From assembly GCA_904501865.1 (NCBI GenBank), contig CAJGCF010000043.1, positions 1 through 14,021 of the forward strand: 14,021 nt of DNA, given 5' to 3'. Below, piece by piece: positions 6,834-12,667 of this stretch (positions are counted from its first letter, which is position 1; every line of letters starts with the position of its first letter). A model generated the notes under the pieces. The model did no database searches and was not told where the DNA came from. It worked only from the letters and a program-made list of their open reading frames with translations. Made by a program: the position numbers and the translations under genes. Origin of the DNA: an uncultured Clostridia bacterium (lineage in GTDB: Bacteria > Bacillota > Clostridia > Oscillospirales > CAG-272).

Positions 6834-6939
6834 GTGTTTTATCCAACTTTGCATAGCATTTGAACACGTATCAGATACAATTCACAAAATATTAACTCCA
6901 CATTCTCAAACAGTCTACCAAATCAAATGCCAAATGATA

Positions 6940-6951
6940 TATAATTATAAT
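6940..6951 (+). promoter_or_regulatory. Possible -10 region for the DUF1538 gene
   Basis: Two abutting TATAAT boxes (6940-6945 and 6946-6951), the first preceded by a TGATA context, lie 29-40 bases before the start codon. I see no convincing -35 box, so this may be an extended -10 promoter or need an activator. Confidence 0.4.
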
Positions 6952-6979
6952 GAAGTAATTTGCGGAAAAGGAGGGACAG

Positions 6980-8599
6980 ATGAAAAACAACCGTCTTGCG
7001 ACAATAATCGAAAAAATAAAAGAAGCTTGCGCGTCTGTGCTTCCCATAGCTCTTATAATATTGTTTCTATCATTCACCGTTTGTCCTTTGCCTAACAAGA
7101 CGTTTATCGCGTTCATCATAGGCACGGTATTGCTTACCGTGGGACTCGGACTTTTCTCTCTTGGAGCGGAGCTTTCAATGTCCCGCATAGGCGGACATAT
7201 AGGTGCTAACCTGACAAAATCGCGCAACATTCCGATAATCGCTATAATTGCCCTGACAGTAGGTATTCTCATCACTATCTCCGAGCCCGACCTTCACGTT
7301 CTGGCGGGCTACACAGGAGAGCAAAAAATGACCTTTATCCTCGCCGTCGCAGCAGGACTCGGCATTTTCCTCGTTATCGCGGTAATGAGAATAATCTTCA
7401 ACGTCAAATTCAAATACATACTCATCGTGGGATACGGTGTTATCCTCGCCCTGTCTATCACCGCGTACATCATAGACCCCACCTTCCTCGCTATCGCGTA
7501 CGACGCCGGCGGAGTTACTACGGGAGCTATGTCTGTTCCCTTCGTAATGTCTATCGGCGCAGGTATCGCGGCCATAACCTCGCAAAACTCGGACGACGAT
7601 AACAGCTTCGGTCTTATGGCAGTGTGCTCCATAGGCCCGATAATCTCAATACTTATAATGGGTCTTGTGGGCGGCTTCAAGGACATCTCCTACACGCCAC
7701 ACGCTATGCCCGAATTCTCCAATTCTCAAGAGATGGGGCTCTCCTTCTTGTCGGCGGCGCCATCAATAATAAAGGACGTTCTTATGGGACTTTTGCCCAT
7801 TATTGCGTTCTTCCTGATATATCAGCTGTTTACGGTAAGAGTTCACAAAAAGGAGCTCATTCAGATATTCATAGGCGCAGGCTATACCTTTGTCGGCATG
7901 GTGCTCTTCCTTGTAGGAGTAAACGTAGGATTTATGCCCGTTGGAAGCTATCTTGGTGAGACCTTTGCAAATATGTCTTACTCTTGGATAGTCATTCCCG
8001 TCGGAATTATGATAGGCTTCTGTATGACCTATGCCGAGCCCGCGGTCGGCGTGCTTGAAAAGCAGGTCGAGGACGCGACATCGGGAATCATTCCCAAAAA
8101 GGTTCTTCCTATGACTATGGCTATCGGAGTGGCTGTCTCGGCGGGAATCGCGATGATACGTGCGCTCACGGGAGTGCCGATACTTCCCTTCCTCGTGGTA
8201 GGGTATGTCGCGGCAGTAGCCCTGTCATTCGTGTGCCCGAGCATATTTACATCCATAGCATTTGACGCAGGCGGAGTTGCCTCGGGTGTTATGGCGGCGA
8301 CCTTCCTGCTTCCCCTCTCTATCGGAATTTGCAGCGCGAGAGGCGCCTCTCCCGACGAGATAATGATAAACGCATTCGGAACCATCGCGCTCGTTGCTAT
8401 GACACCTACTATCTCCATACAGCTTGTCGGTCTCGTCTACAAGGCTAAGCTCAGACACAGTGAGCAGCTCGAGGCAGCGGCAGACGCAGAGGAGACGTCT
8501 ATTCTCGAAATGCCAGATCCCGTCGATCCCGCTCCTCAACCCGTAGACGATTACGACACCGAGATCATCGAGTTTTCGGCTATAGCCGAAAAAAGTTGA
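6980..8599 (+). CDS. DUF1538 family membrane protein with two repeats
   Basis: The product is 539 residues, started at ATG 6980 behind AAGGAGGG (6968-6975). It is a polytopic membrane protein built from two related halves. AYDAGGVTTGAMSVPF (173-188) matches AFDAGGVASGVMAATF (427-442), and ISEPD (100-104) matches YAEPA (351-355) in the same relative place. This inverted-or-tandem repeat plan is typical of transporters and fits DUF1538, whose substrate is unknown. A polar acidic tail begins at about 493. The last residues (AEKS) and the stop codon are encoded by the left terminal repeat of the element at 8585-8856; without it the frame would read on to a TAA at 8873-8875 and end IRIYT. The next gene encodes a PII-like protein, suggesting transport under PII-type control. 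Confidence 0.92.
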   Translation: MKNNRLATIIEKIKEACASVLPIALIILFLSFTVCPLPNKTFIAFIIGTVLLTVGLGLFSLGAELSMSRIGGHIGANLTKSRNIPIIAIIALTVGILITISEPDLHVLAGYTGEQKMTFILAVAAGLGIFLVIAVMRIIFNVKFKYILIVGYGVILALSITAYIIDPTFLAIAYDAGGVTTGAMSVPFVMSIGAGIAAITSQNSDDDNSFGLMAVCSIGPIISILIMGLVGGFKDISYTPHAMPEFSNSQEMGLSFLSAAPSIIKDVLMGLLPIIAFFLIYQLFTVRVHKKELIQIFIGAGYTFVGMVLFLVGVNVGFMPVGSYLGETFANMSYSWIVIPVGIMIGFCMTYAEPAVGVLEKQVEDATSGIIPKKVLPMTMAIGVAVSAGIAMIRALTGVPILPFLVVGYVAAVALSFVCPSIFTSIAFDAGGVASGVMAATFLLPLSIGICSARGASPDEIMINAFGTIALVAMTPTISIQLVGLVYKAKLRHSEQLEAAADAEETSILEMPDPVDPAPQPVDDYDTEIIEFSAIAEKS

Positions 8600-8856
8600 A
8601 CTCATACGCCCTGCGGCGAGCAATTTTCGCATCTTCCGCCGCACCTCGTTTTGCAAGGTTTTACCTTGCTACAACTCGCTTCGACGAAATCTATCAAAAA
8701 TTGCAACGCCGAAGGGTGCTACGCAGTTTTGAGTGAGCAAATATTATGCAGATGCAAAGAAAAAATACGAAGCAACATAAGATGTTGAGAGAATTTTATC
8801 TGCGGCAGATGCGGATATTTGCCACACAAAACCGTGTGAGTTCAATTCTTTTCGGC
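8585..8856. mobile_element. MITE-like element, 272 bp, no ORF
   Basis: Terminal inverted repeats 8585-8604 and 8837-8856 match at 18 of 20 positions and run from GCCGAAAA to GAACTCA. The element is flanked by TATA on both sides (8581-8584 and 8857-8860), consistent with target duplication (TA or TATA). Subterminal sequences also mirror each other imperfectly (CGCATCTtCCGC at 8628-8639 against its complement around 8802-8813). Internal hairpins lie at 8653-8669 and 8773-8787. It encodes nothing credible, so it would depend on a transposase elsewhere. A 12-base direct repeat TTTTCGGCTATA (8573-8584 and 8849-8860) leaves the exact left boundary open. Confidence 0.72.
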
Positions 8857-8876
8857 TATAAGAATCTACACATAAG

Positions 8877-8893
8877 CTTTCTTGTAAAGAAAG
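8877..8893 (+). promoter_or_regulatory. Small hairpin overlapping the PII-like gene's ribosome binding site
   Basis: CTTTCTT (8877-8883) pairs with AAGAAAG (8887-8893) around GTA. The 3' arm covers the first bases of AAAGGA (8890-8895), the likely Shine-Dalgarno of the gene at 8907, so it may dampen initiation. Confidence 0.4.
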
Positions 8894-8906
8894 GAATGAT
8901 AAACTG

Positions 8907-9584
8907 ATGCAAAACGTTTATTTGTTCATAACCATAATAAAGAGATCCGACGCGAAGGAGTTTTTAGACTTCTTCATAAAGCACAAGGCGACGCCCATGT
9001 ATAGCTCTATCTGCGAGGGTGCCACCACGTCGGAGACCTTGAGCCTTCTGGGCCTTGAGCACTCGGAAAAGGTGCTGATGCAGTCCTTGGTAACTCATAA
9101 CAAAGTCTGCGAGCTCACCGACGCGCTCACGCACACTATGAGCATAGACCTGCCAAACAGAGGAATCGCCCTGGCAGTACCGCTTTCAAGCATAGTGTCA
9201 AAGAAGGTGTTAGGTCACATAATCAGGAACGACGACGAGGCTCAAGTCGAGCACGACCATAGTTTTGAAAGGAAGATTCAAATGGAACTTGTAATATCTA
9301 TCTGCGCTAAGGGTCACAGTGATGAAATAATGAAAGCGGCAAGAGCCGCAGGCGCCACGGGCGGCACCATAGTGAAGGCAAAGGGTACTGCATCTGTGGG
9401 AACGGATACCTTCTTCGGTATGGCTATTTCAGACGAAAAGGAGATAACCTACATAGTAACTCGCAAGGAACAGCGCAGTGACATAATGAAGGCGATCGCG
9501 GAATACACGTACGAGGATCACGCTCACCCGATAGTGTTCTCTCTCCCCGTAACCGAGACCGCGGGATTCAGGCTTCTCGATTGA
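8907..9584 (+). CDS. Protein with two PII-like (GlnB/GlnK-type) domains
   Basis: The product is 225 residues, about twice a PII subunit. The second half (about 127-221) is the clearer PII-like domain: ELVISICAKGHSDEIMKAAR, GATGGTIVKAKGT, then FGMAISDEKEITYIVTRKEQ and HAHPIVFSLPVTETAGF. The first half (about 6-96) repeats the plan in diverged form: LFITIIKRSDAKEFLDFFIK, HKATPMYSSICEGATTSETL, LPNRGIALAVPL. The classical long T-loop with its modified tyrosine is not visible, and I do not see the usual TGDGKIFV B-loop, so ligand and signal may differ from GlnB. PII proteins regulate transporters such as AmtB by binding nucleotides and 2-oxoglutarate. Position after a two-repeat DUF1538 gene suggests it regulates that protein. 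The start follows AAAGGA at an 11-base spacing. Confidence 0.82.
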   Translation: MQNVYLFITIIKRSDAKEFLDFFIKHKATPMYSSICEGATTSETLSLLGLEHSEKVLMQSLVTHNKVCELTDALTHTMSIDLPNRGIALAVPLSSIVSKKVLGHIIRNDDEAQVEHDHSFERKIQMELVISICAKGHSDEIMKAARAAGATGGTIVKAKGTASVGTDTFFGMAISDEKEITYIVTRKEQRSDIMKAIAEYTYEDHAHPIVFSLPVTETAGFRLLD

Positions 9585-9597
9585 TAAAACTTCATAT

Positions 9598-9629
9598 AAA
9601 AAGGCCGCGACGTGTGTCGCGGTCTTTTT
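9598..9629. terminator. Bidirectional terminator between convergent genes
   Basis: A 14-bp stem (9598-9611 with 9616-9629) around GTGT has A-runs on the left and T-runs on the right, so it can terminate both the PII-like gene and the minus-strand gene at 9643. It contains one G:T pair. Confidence 0.9.
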
Positions 9630-9642
9630 GAGTTTATGTACT

Positions 9643-9894
9643 TTAAAGCTTTTCGACCTCTCCGTCGCGCACGATAAGCTCTGCCCTGCCGCCCTTTTTG
9701 ACGTCAAGGATAGCCTGTGTGCCACCTATTATTACGCTCTCCCTGCGCACAAGCCCTATACCAAACGGTTTTCCCTTCACGGTAAAGGAATCCCCGTCAA
9801 CTACAAGGACGGTCTTTCCCGTAAATGCCGAGCACTTGTATTCAACGCTTATTTCTTTGTCATCTATTCTGACTAACCACTTTTGTCTTACCAT
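9643..9894 (-). CDS. Small beta-rich protein, possibly FAIM-like
   Basis: The product is 83 residues, started at ATG 9892-9894 behind GGGAGA. It has no signal peptide or membrane span and reads as alternating short beta strands: KWLVRIDDKEISVEYK, FTGKTVLVVDGDSF, PFGIGLVRRESVIIGG, RAELIVRDGEVEKL. The order tryptophan-strand, TGK.V.VDG turn, then a glycine-rich strand pair recalls half of the FAIM1 beta-sandwich (SGKRVVYVDGK in the animal protein). That resemblance is from memory and weak, so I call it hypothetical. It is transcribed alone from a perfect promoter (9921-9949), suggesting notable expression. Confidence 0.75.
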   Translation of the reverse strand: MVRQKWLVRIDDKEISVEYKCSAFTGKTVLVVDGDSFTVKGKPFGIGLVRRESVIIGGTQAILDVKKGGRAELIVRDGEVEKL

Positions 9895-9920
9895 AATAAA
9901 TCTCCCTTGCCGTTTTTTTA

Positions 9921-9949
9921 ATTATACCCCATTACAAAGATTTTGTCAA
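9921..9949 (-). promoter_or_regulatory. Consensus promoter of the small beta-rich protein gene
   Basis: TTGACA (9944-9949) and TATAAT (9921-9926) on the minus strand with exactly 17 bases between. The leader is about 20-30 nt. Confidence 0.9.
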
Positions 9950-9966
9950 TATAAAACAAAGCGTCT

Positions 9967-10041
9967 CCTTAAAGCGCCCGTATGCCGCATACGCGGCTAC
10001 GGCTCGCGAAGCGTTTACCGTAACAGAAAAGGCATCGGGGC
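9967..10041. repeat. 75-bp direct repeat, copy A
   Basis: Identical to 10153-10227 at 74 of 75 positions (10003 C against 10189 T). It includes the palindrome CGTATG-ccg-CATACG (9979-9993) and ends with AGAAAAGGCATCGGGG, which in copy B is one arm of the tRNA-Leu terminator. The matching second arm is absent here. Confidence 0.95.
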
Positions 10042-10060
10042 AAAACAGAACTTGAACTTT

Positions 10061-10082
10061 TGTCCAAATAGGGCTTTGGACA
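10061..10082. repeat. 8-bp hairpin within the duplicated tRNA region
   Basis: TGTCCAAA (10061-10068) pairs with TTTGGACA (10075-10082) around TAGGGC. It belongs to a 55-base stretch (10042-10096) that replaces the terminator's second arm in copy A. No gene is present. Confidence 0.5.
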
Positions 10083-10096
10083 GCGGATTCCTCTAA

Positions 10097-10118
10097 TGCG
10101 GAAAACGGGACGTTGAAC
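10097..10118 (-). pseudogene. Remnant of the tRNA-Leu 3' end
   Basis: The 22 bases match the 3' end of the intact tRNA-Leu (10251-10271), covering the acceptor 3' strand and part of the T arm, with one inserted G (10112). The rest of the tRNA is missing. It lies between two copies of a 75-bp repeat. Confidence 0.8.
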
Positions 10119-10152
10119 AACGTTCGCTGTGCTCACTACGCGCACGGCTTCG

Positions 10153-10227
10153 CCTTAAAGCGCCCGTATGCCGCATACGCGGCTACGGTTCGCGAAGCGT
10201 TTACCGTAACAGAAAAGGCATCGGGGC
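10153..10227. repeat. 75-bp direct repeat, copy B
   Basis: Second copy of 9967-10041 at an offset of 186 bases, adjoining the intact tRNA-Leu. Its end forms one arm of the tRNA terminator. Confidence 0.95.
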
Positions 10228-10248
10228 TGAATCCCTGATGCCTTTTCT
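10211..10248 (-). terminator. Terminator of tRNA-Leu
   Basis: Arms 10211-10226 and 10233-10248 form a stem of 12 bp plus a GGG/CCC extension past one bulged base. On the minus strand the 3' arm ends CCTTTTCT. The hairpin begins at the final A of the encoded CCA. Confidence 0.8.
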
Positions 10249-10332
10249 GGTGCGGAAAACGGGACTTGAACCCGTACGGTGTAAACCACACGCCCCTCAA
10301 ACGTGCGCGTCTGCCAGTTCCGCCACTTCCGC
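10248..10332 (-). tRNA. tRNA-Leu (anticodon GAG), CCA encoded
   Basis: On the minus strand the gene begins GCGGAAGTGGCGGAACTGGC; the acceptor stem GCGGAAG (10326-10332) pairs with TTTCCGC (10252-10258), the last pair being G:U. The D arm, a long variable arm (typical of class II tRNAs such as Leu) and the T arm ACGGG-TTCAAGT-CCCGT are all visible. The anticodon stem CACGT/GCGTG holds the loop TTGAGGG, giving anticodon GAG, which reads CUC and CUU. The discriminator is A at 10251 and CCA is encoded at 10248-10250. Confidence 0.95.
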
Positions 10333-10357
10333 ATATTTAAACACCTTTGATTTATTA

Positions 10358-10376
10358 CTCGGAGTAGGTCTCCGAG
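10358..10376 (-). other. Hairpin in the tRNA-Leu precursor leader
   Basis: CTCGGAG (10358-10364) pairs with CTCCGAG (10370-10376), a 7-bp stem 25 bases before the mature tRNA 5' end; it would lie in the RNase P leader. Confidence 0.5.
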
Positions 10377-10400
10377 AGCTCGTTGTCACGAACAATTGAT

Positions 10401-10429
10401 ATTATACACTACAAATCGATTCTTGTCAA
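10401..10429 (-). promoter_or_regulatory. Consensus promoter of tRNA-Leu
   Basis: TTGACA (10424-10429) and TATAAT (10401-10406) on the minus strand, 17-base spacer. The upstream stretch 10441-10459 is pure A/T apart from one C and palindromic, and could act as an UP element. Confidence 0.92.
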
Positions 10430-10450
10430 GATGTTTTTTGAAATTTTTTC

Positions 10451-10490
10451 AAAAAATTTTATGGGGCCCAAAAAGCCCTCTCCGAGCCCC
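10451..10490 (-). terminator. Likely terminator of the cupin gene
   Basis: On the minus strand GGGGC (10486-10490) pairs with GCCCC (10463-10467), followed by AATTTTTT. It lies 34 bases past the stop of the cupin gene. Confidence 0.55.
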
Positions 10491-10523
10491 AAATATTCTC
10501 TCTAAAAACTTACCTTTTTCGGC

Positions 10524-10877
10524 CTACGCCCTGATACCTCGTGGAGATATGCCGTGAAGGCCGTAATACGACGTAAGTCCCTCCACTCCGTATCTGTCAA
10601 AGCCTATGTAGCTGGTTATGAATGGATCATCAGGGTCCACTTCCCAATAAGCGTGCGCGGCATTTGCGGTAATAAATAACATATCGCCTGAGCGCAATTC
10701 ATACTCATTGGAATCGTATACCAATATTCCCTTTCCAGACCTCACTAAAAAGACTTGATTAAAACGTATTCCGCCCGCTCTGGTTATTTTATGTCTCTCA
10801 ACAAAAAAGTCGCCCACAGTCCTTGCGAGTATAGGAAAAGCCTGCTTGGCATCGTGGTCATAAATGATAGACTTCAT
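10524..10877 (-). CDS. Stand-alone AraC-type cupin domain protein (truncated regulator)
   Basis: The product is 117 residues, started at ATG 10875-10877 behind AGGAGA. The sequence matches the N-terminal effector-binding cupin of AraC/XylS regulators: FNQVFLVRSGKGILVYDSNE, then ELRSGDMLFITANAAHAYWE and FITSYIGFDRYGVEGL. Such regulators are normally about 280 residues, with two C-terminal HTH motifs. Here a TAG ends the protein just after the cupin, and no frame downstream encodes an HTH before the terminator. It may be a degraded regulator or a functional single-domain sensor. The clean ribosome binding site, the promoter and the uninterrupted frame argue it is still expressed. Confidence 0.8.
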   Translation of the reverse strand: MKSIIYDHDAKQAFPILARTVGDFFVERHKITRAGGIRFNQVFLVRSGKGILVYDSNEYELRSGDMLFITANAAHAYWEVDPDDPFITSYIGFDRYGVEGLTSYYGLHGISPRGIRA

Positions 10878-10950
10878 TTTATGTCTCCTACAATTTTGTT
10901 ATATCACGCACCCATAATCGACCCATTTTCGCCGCTTGTGGTGTAATATT

Positions 10951-10980
10951 ATTATATCACAAAGATAACGCAGTTGTCGG
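10951..10980 (-). promoter_or_regulatory. Likely promoter of the cupin gene
   Basis: On the minus strand CCGACA (10975-10980; four of six to consensus) and TATAAT (10951-10956) with an 18-base spacer and TGA before the -10. Confidence 0.6.
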
Positions 10981-10992
10981 TGCCGCAAGGCA

Positions 10993-11075
10993 TTATGATA
11001 TCAATGAAACCTTCTTATGCCGTGCCAACGTCGTAAGACTTTGTCGGCACATCTCACGGTTTCATTATACCATAA
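10993..11075. repeat. Short inverted-repeat element, 83 bp
   Basis: AATGAAACC (11003-11011) pairs with GGTTTCATT (11058-11066); the similarity extends outward imperfectly (TTATGATATC against the complement of ATACCATAA). An inner stem GTGCC/GGCAC lies at 11022-11026 and 11046-11050. No ORF is present. It may be a miniature element or a regulatory stem-loop upstream of the cupin promoter. Confidence 0.6.
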
Positions 11076-11148
11076 AGACAATCTCCCGTCAATGATGTTT
11101 GCTCAAATTCTTTTTAGCGTTTTAAAGCTTTTGAAAGAACAGTGGTGT

Positions 11149-11188
11149 GGGGAGGAGATAGCCTTTACCTAAAAGCTTTCTCCTCCCC
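11149..11188 (-). terminator. Hairpin after the TepA-like gene
   Basis: GGGGAGGAGA (11149-11158) pairs with TCTCCTCCCC (11179-11188). It begins 6 bases past the stop codon on the minus strand. There is no clear T-run, so the terminator call is moderate. Between it and the inverted repeat ending at 11075 I see nothing. Confidence 0.6.
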
Positions 11189-11194
11189 GCATCT

Positions 11195-11878
11195 TTACTT
11201 ATTATTATTTATCATCTCCCGTAAAGCCGCAAGTGCTCGGTCAAGCCCACCGACCTCGTCGATAATACCGTACTCGACTGCCTCCCTGCCCTCTATTATC
11301 GAGCCCACGTCTGTCGCCATCATATCAGGGCGCATCATAAGCTCGTATATCTTGTCCTTGTCGGCGCGGCTATGCGCGCAGATGAAATCCACGATGCGCT
11401 TCTGCATCTCATTGAAGTATGTGAACGACTGCGGCACACCAACGACAAGCCCGTTCATTCTAACTGGGTGTATGGTCATAGTCGCGCTGGGCACAATAAA
11501 GGATCGCTTGCCCGATACTGCAAGCGGCACGCCTATTGAGTGTCCCCCTCCGAGCACCACAGACACGCTGGGCTTTTTCATAGAGGCTATGACCTCGGCT
11601 ATCGCAAGCCCCGCCTCTACGTCGCCGCCCATAGTGTTGAGAAGCACGAGCAGACCGTCTATCTCCTCGTCCTGCTCTATGGAGACGAGCATTGGAATTA
11701 TATGCTCGTATTTGGTCGCCTTTTGCCCCTCGGGGAGCATATAGTGTCCCTCTATCTGCCCTATTATCGAGAGACAGTGAATATTTCCCTCTTGATTTTT
11801 AGTCACAGTAGAACCAAAGTCCTTTATATCATCCGACGCGGTGTTTTCTCTGTTTTCTTGCTTTTCAAGCTCGCTCAT
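11195..11878 (-). CDS. tepA: ClpP-family serine protease, TepA-like
   Basis: The product is 227 residues, started at ATG 11876-11878, 7 bases after AGGAG; an upstream in-frame ATG (11900-11902) would include that site as coding and is rejected. After a polar N-terminus (1-30) comes the ClpP/crotonase-like fold: CLSIIGQIEGHYMLP, KYEHIIPMLVSIEQDEEIDG, then LLNTMGGDVEAG. The catalytic serine is expected in GGGHSIGV (Ser114) and the histidine in MTIHPVR (His137). This set closely matches Bacillus TepA, a cytoplasmic ClpP-like protein once linked to protein export. It lacks the exact ClpP motifs, so it is a TepA-type paralogue rather than ClpP itself. It stands alone here; in many Firmicutes it lies next to ftsK/spoIIIE. 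Confidence 0.9.
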   Translation of the reverse strand: MSELEKQENRENTASDDIKDFGSTVTKNQEGNIHCLSIIGQIEGHYMLPEGQKATKYEHIIPMLVSIEQDEEIDGLLVLLNTMGGDVEAGLAIAEVIASMKKPSVSVVLGGGHSIGVPLAVSGKRSFIVPSATMTIHPVRMNGLVVGVPQSFTYFNEMQKRIVDFICAHSRADKDKIYELMMRPDMMATDVGSIIEGREAVEYGIIDEVGGLDRALAALREMINNNK

Positions 11879-11964
11879 TTGCCTTCTCCTGTCATTTTTC
11901 ATTTATTTATTAGTATTGCCAATAAAAAATATCTATAATCTTGCACATTTATTTAAAATTAACC

Positions 11965-11993
11965 TTTACAAATGACGGAAAATGTGATAAAAT
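11965..11993 (+). promoter_or_regulatory. Promoter of the pduL operon
   Basis: TTTACA (11965-11970) and TAAAAT (11988-11993) with a 17-base spacer and TGA before the -10. A small hairpin GTTGG/CCAAC (11996-12021) lies at the expected transcript start. Confidence 0.75.
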
Positions 11994-12062
11994 AAGTTGG
12001 AATGGGGTTTTATGTCCCAACACACGTTAAATTTTAATGATTTATAAAGTGAGGTAAAAACT

Positions 12063-12638
12063 ATGTCTAAAAAAGTCCTTGTTGAAACAAGCGCGAGACA
12101 CATTCACCTGACCGATGAAGCAGTTGCCGTTCTCTACGGTGCGGACGCTAAGCTTGAGCCCAAGAAGATGCTCTCTCAGCCCGATCAGTTCGCAGCCGCA
12201 AACGACAAGATAAAGGTCGTAGGTCCTAAGGGCGAGCTCATGCTCTCCGTTCTCGGCCCCACGAGAAAGGCTAATCAGGTAGAGCTTTCCTTTACCGACG
12301 CGAGAAGCCTCGGTCTGAAATCTGTTCCCGTTCGCGAAAGCGGCGACGTTGCGGGTACTCCCGGCGTTAAGATGGTAGGCCCTGCAGGCGAGCTTGAGAT
12401 AGCAGAGGGCTGCATCATCGCAAAGAGACATATTCACTTCGATACCGCCACGGCAGAGGAAATGGGCATTTGTGACAAGCAGATAGTAAAGGTAAAGATA
12501 GACAGCGACAGAACTACTATTTTTGACGACGTAGTATGCCGCGTATCTCCCGCCTACGCGTTCGCTATGCACATCGACACCGACGAATGCAACGCGGCTT
12601 GTGCTTTCGGCGAGGTTTACGGCGAGATCATAAAGTAA
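12063..12638 (+). CDS. pduL: Phosphate propanoyltransferase / phosphotransacetylase, PduL type
   Basis: The product is 191 residues, started at ATG 12063 behind GAGGT. It converts acyl-CoA (acetyl- or propionyl-CoA) and phosphate to acyl phosphate and CoA. PduL hallmarks are all present: ETSARHIHL (His13, His15) at the N-terminus, LSQPDQFAA, VRESGDVAGTPG at about 90-101, the second KRHIHF (His123, His125) and AMHIDTDECNAA (His170); these histidines bind the two metals. No N-terminal encapsulation peptide of the microcompartment type is seen, and no shell genes are near, so it is probably a cytosolic enzyme working with acetate kinase or in acetyl-CoA metabolism. The scaffold-like gene follows after 29 bases. 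Confidence 0.95.
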   Translation: MSKKVLVETSARHIHLTDEAVAVLYGADAKLEPKKMLSQPDQFAAANDKIKVVGPKGELMLSVLGPTRKANQVELSFTDARSLGLKSVPVRESGDVAGTPGVKMVGPAGELEIAEGCIIAKRHIHFDTATAEEMGICDKQIVKVKIDSDRTTIFDDVVCRVSPAYAFAMHIDTDECNAACAFGEVYGEIIK

Positions 12639-12667
12639 AAATAATTTTTATAAGGAGATAAAACAAA

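Noticed and set aside
7175..8656. Minus-strand ORFs opposite the DUF1538 gene
   Set aside because: All are antisense shadows of a long, well-supported plus-strand gene.
9967..10227. CRISPR array
   Set aside because: Only two copies of a 75-bp repeat at a 186-base offset, containing tRNA and terminator pieces; there are no regular spacers or cas genes.
11879..11902. Earlier ATG for the TepA-like gene
   Set aside because: The extension would cover the AGGAGAAGG ribosome binding site that serves ATG 11876-11878.
12063..12638. Bacterial microcompartment locus
   Set aside because: PduL is present, but there is no encapsulation peptide and no shell protein gene in the window.
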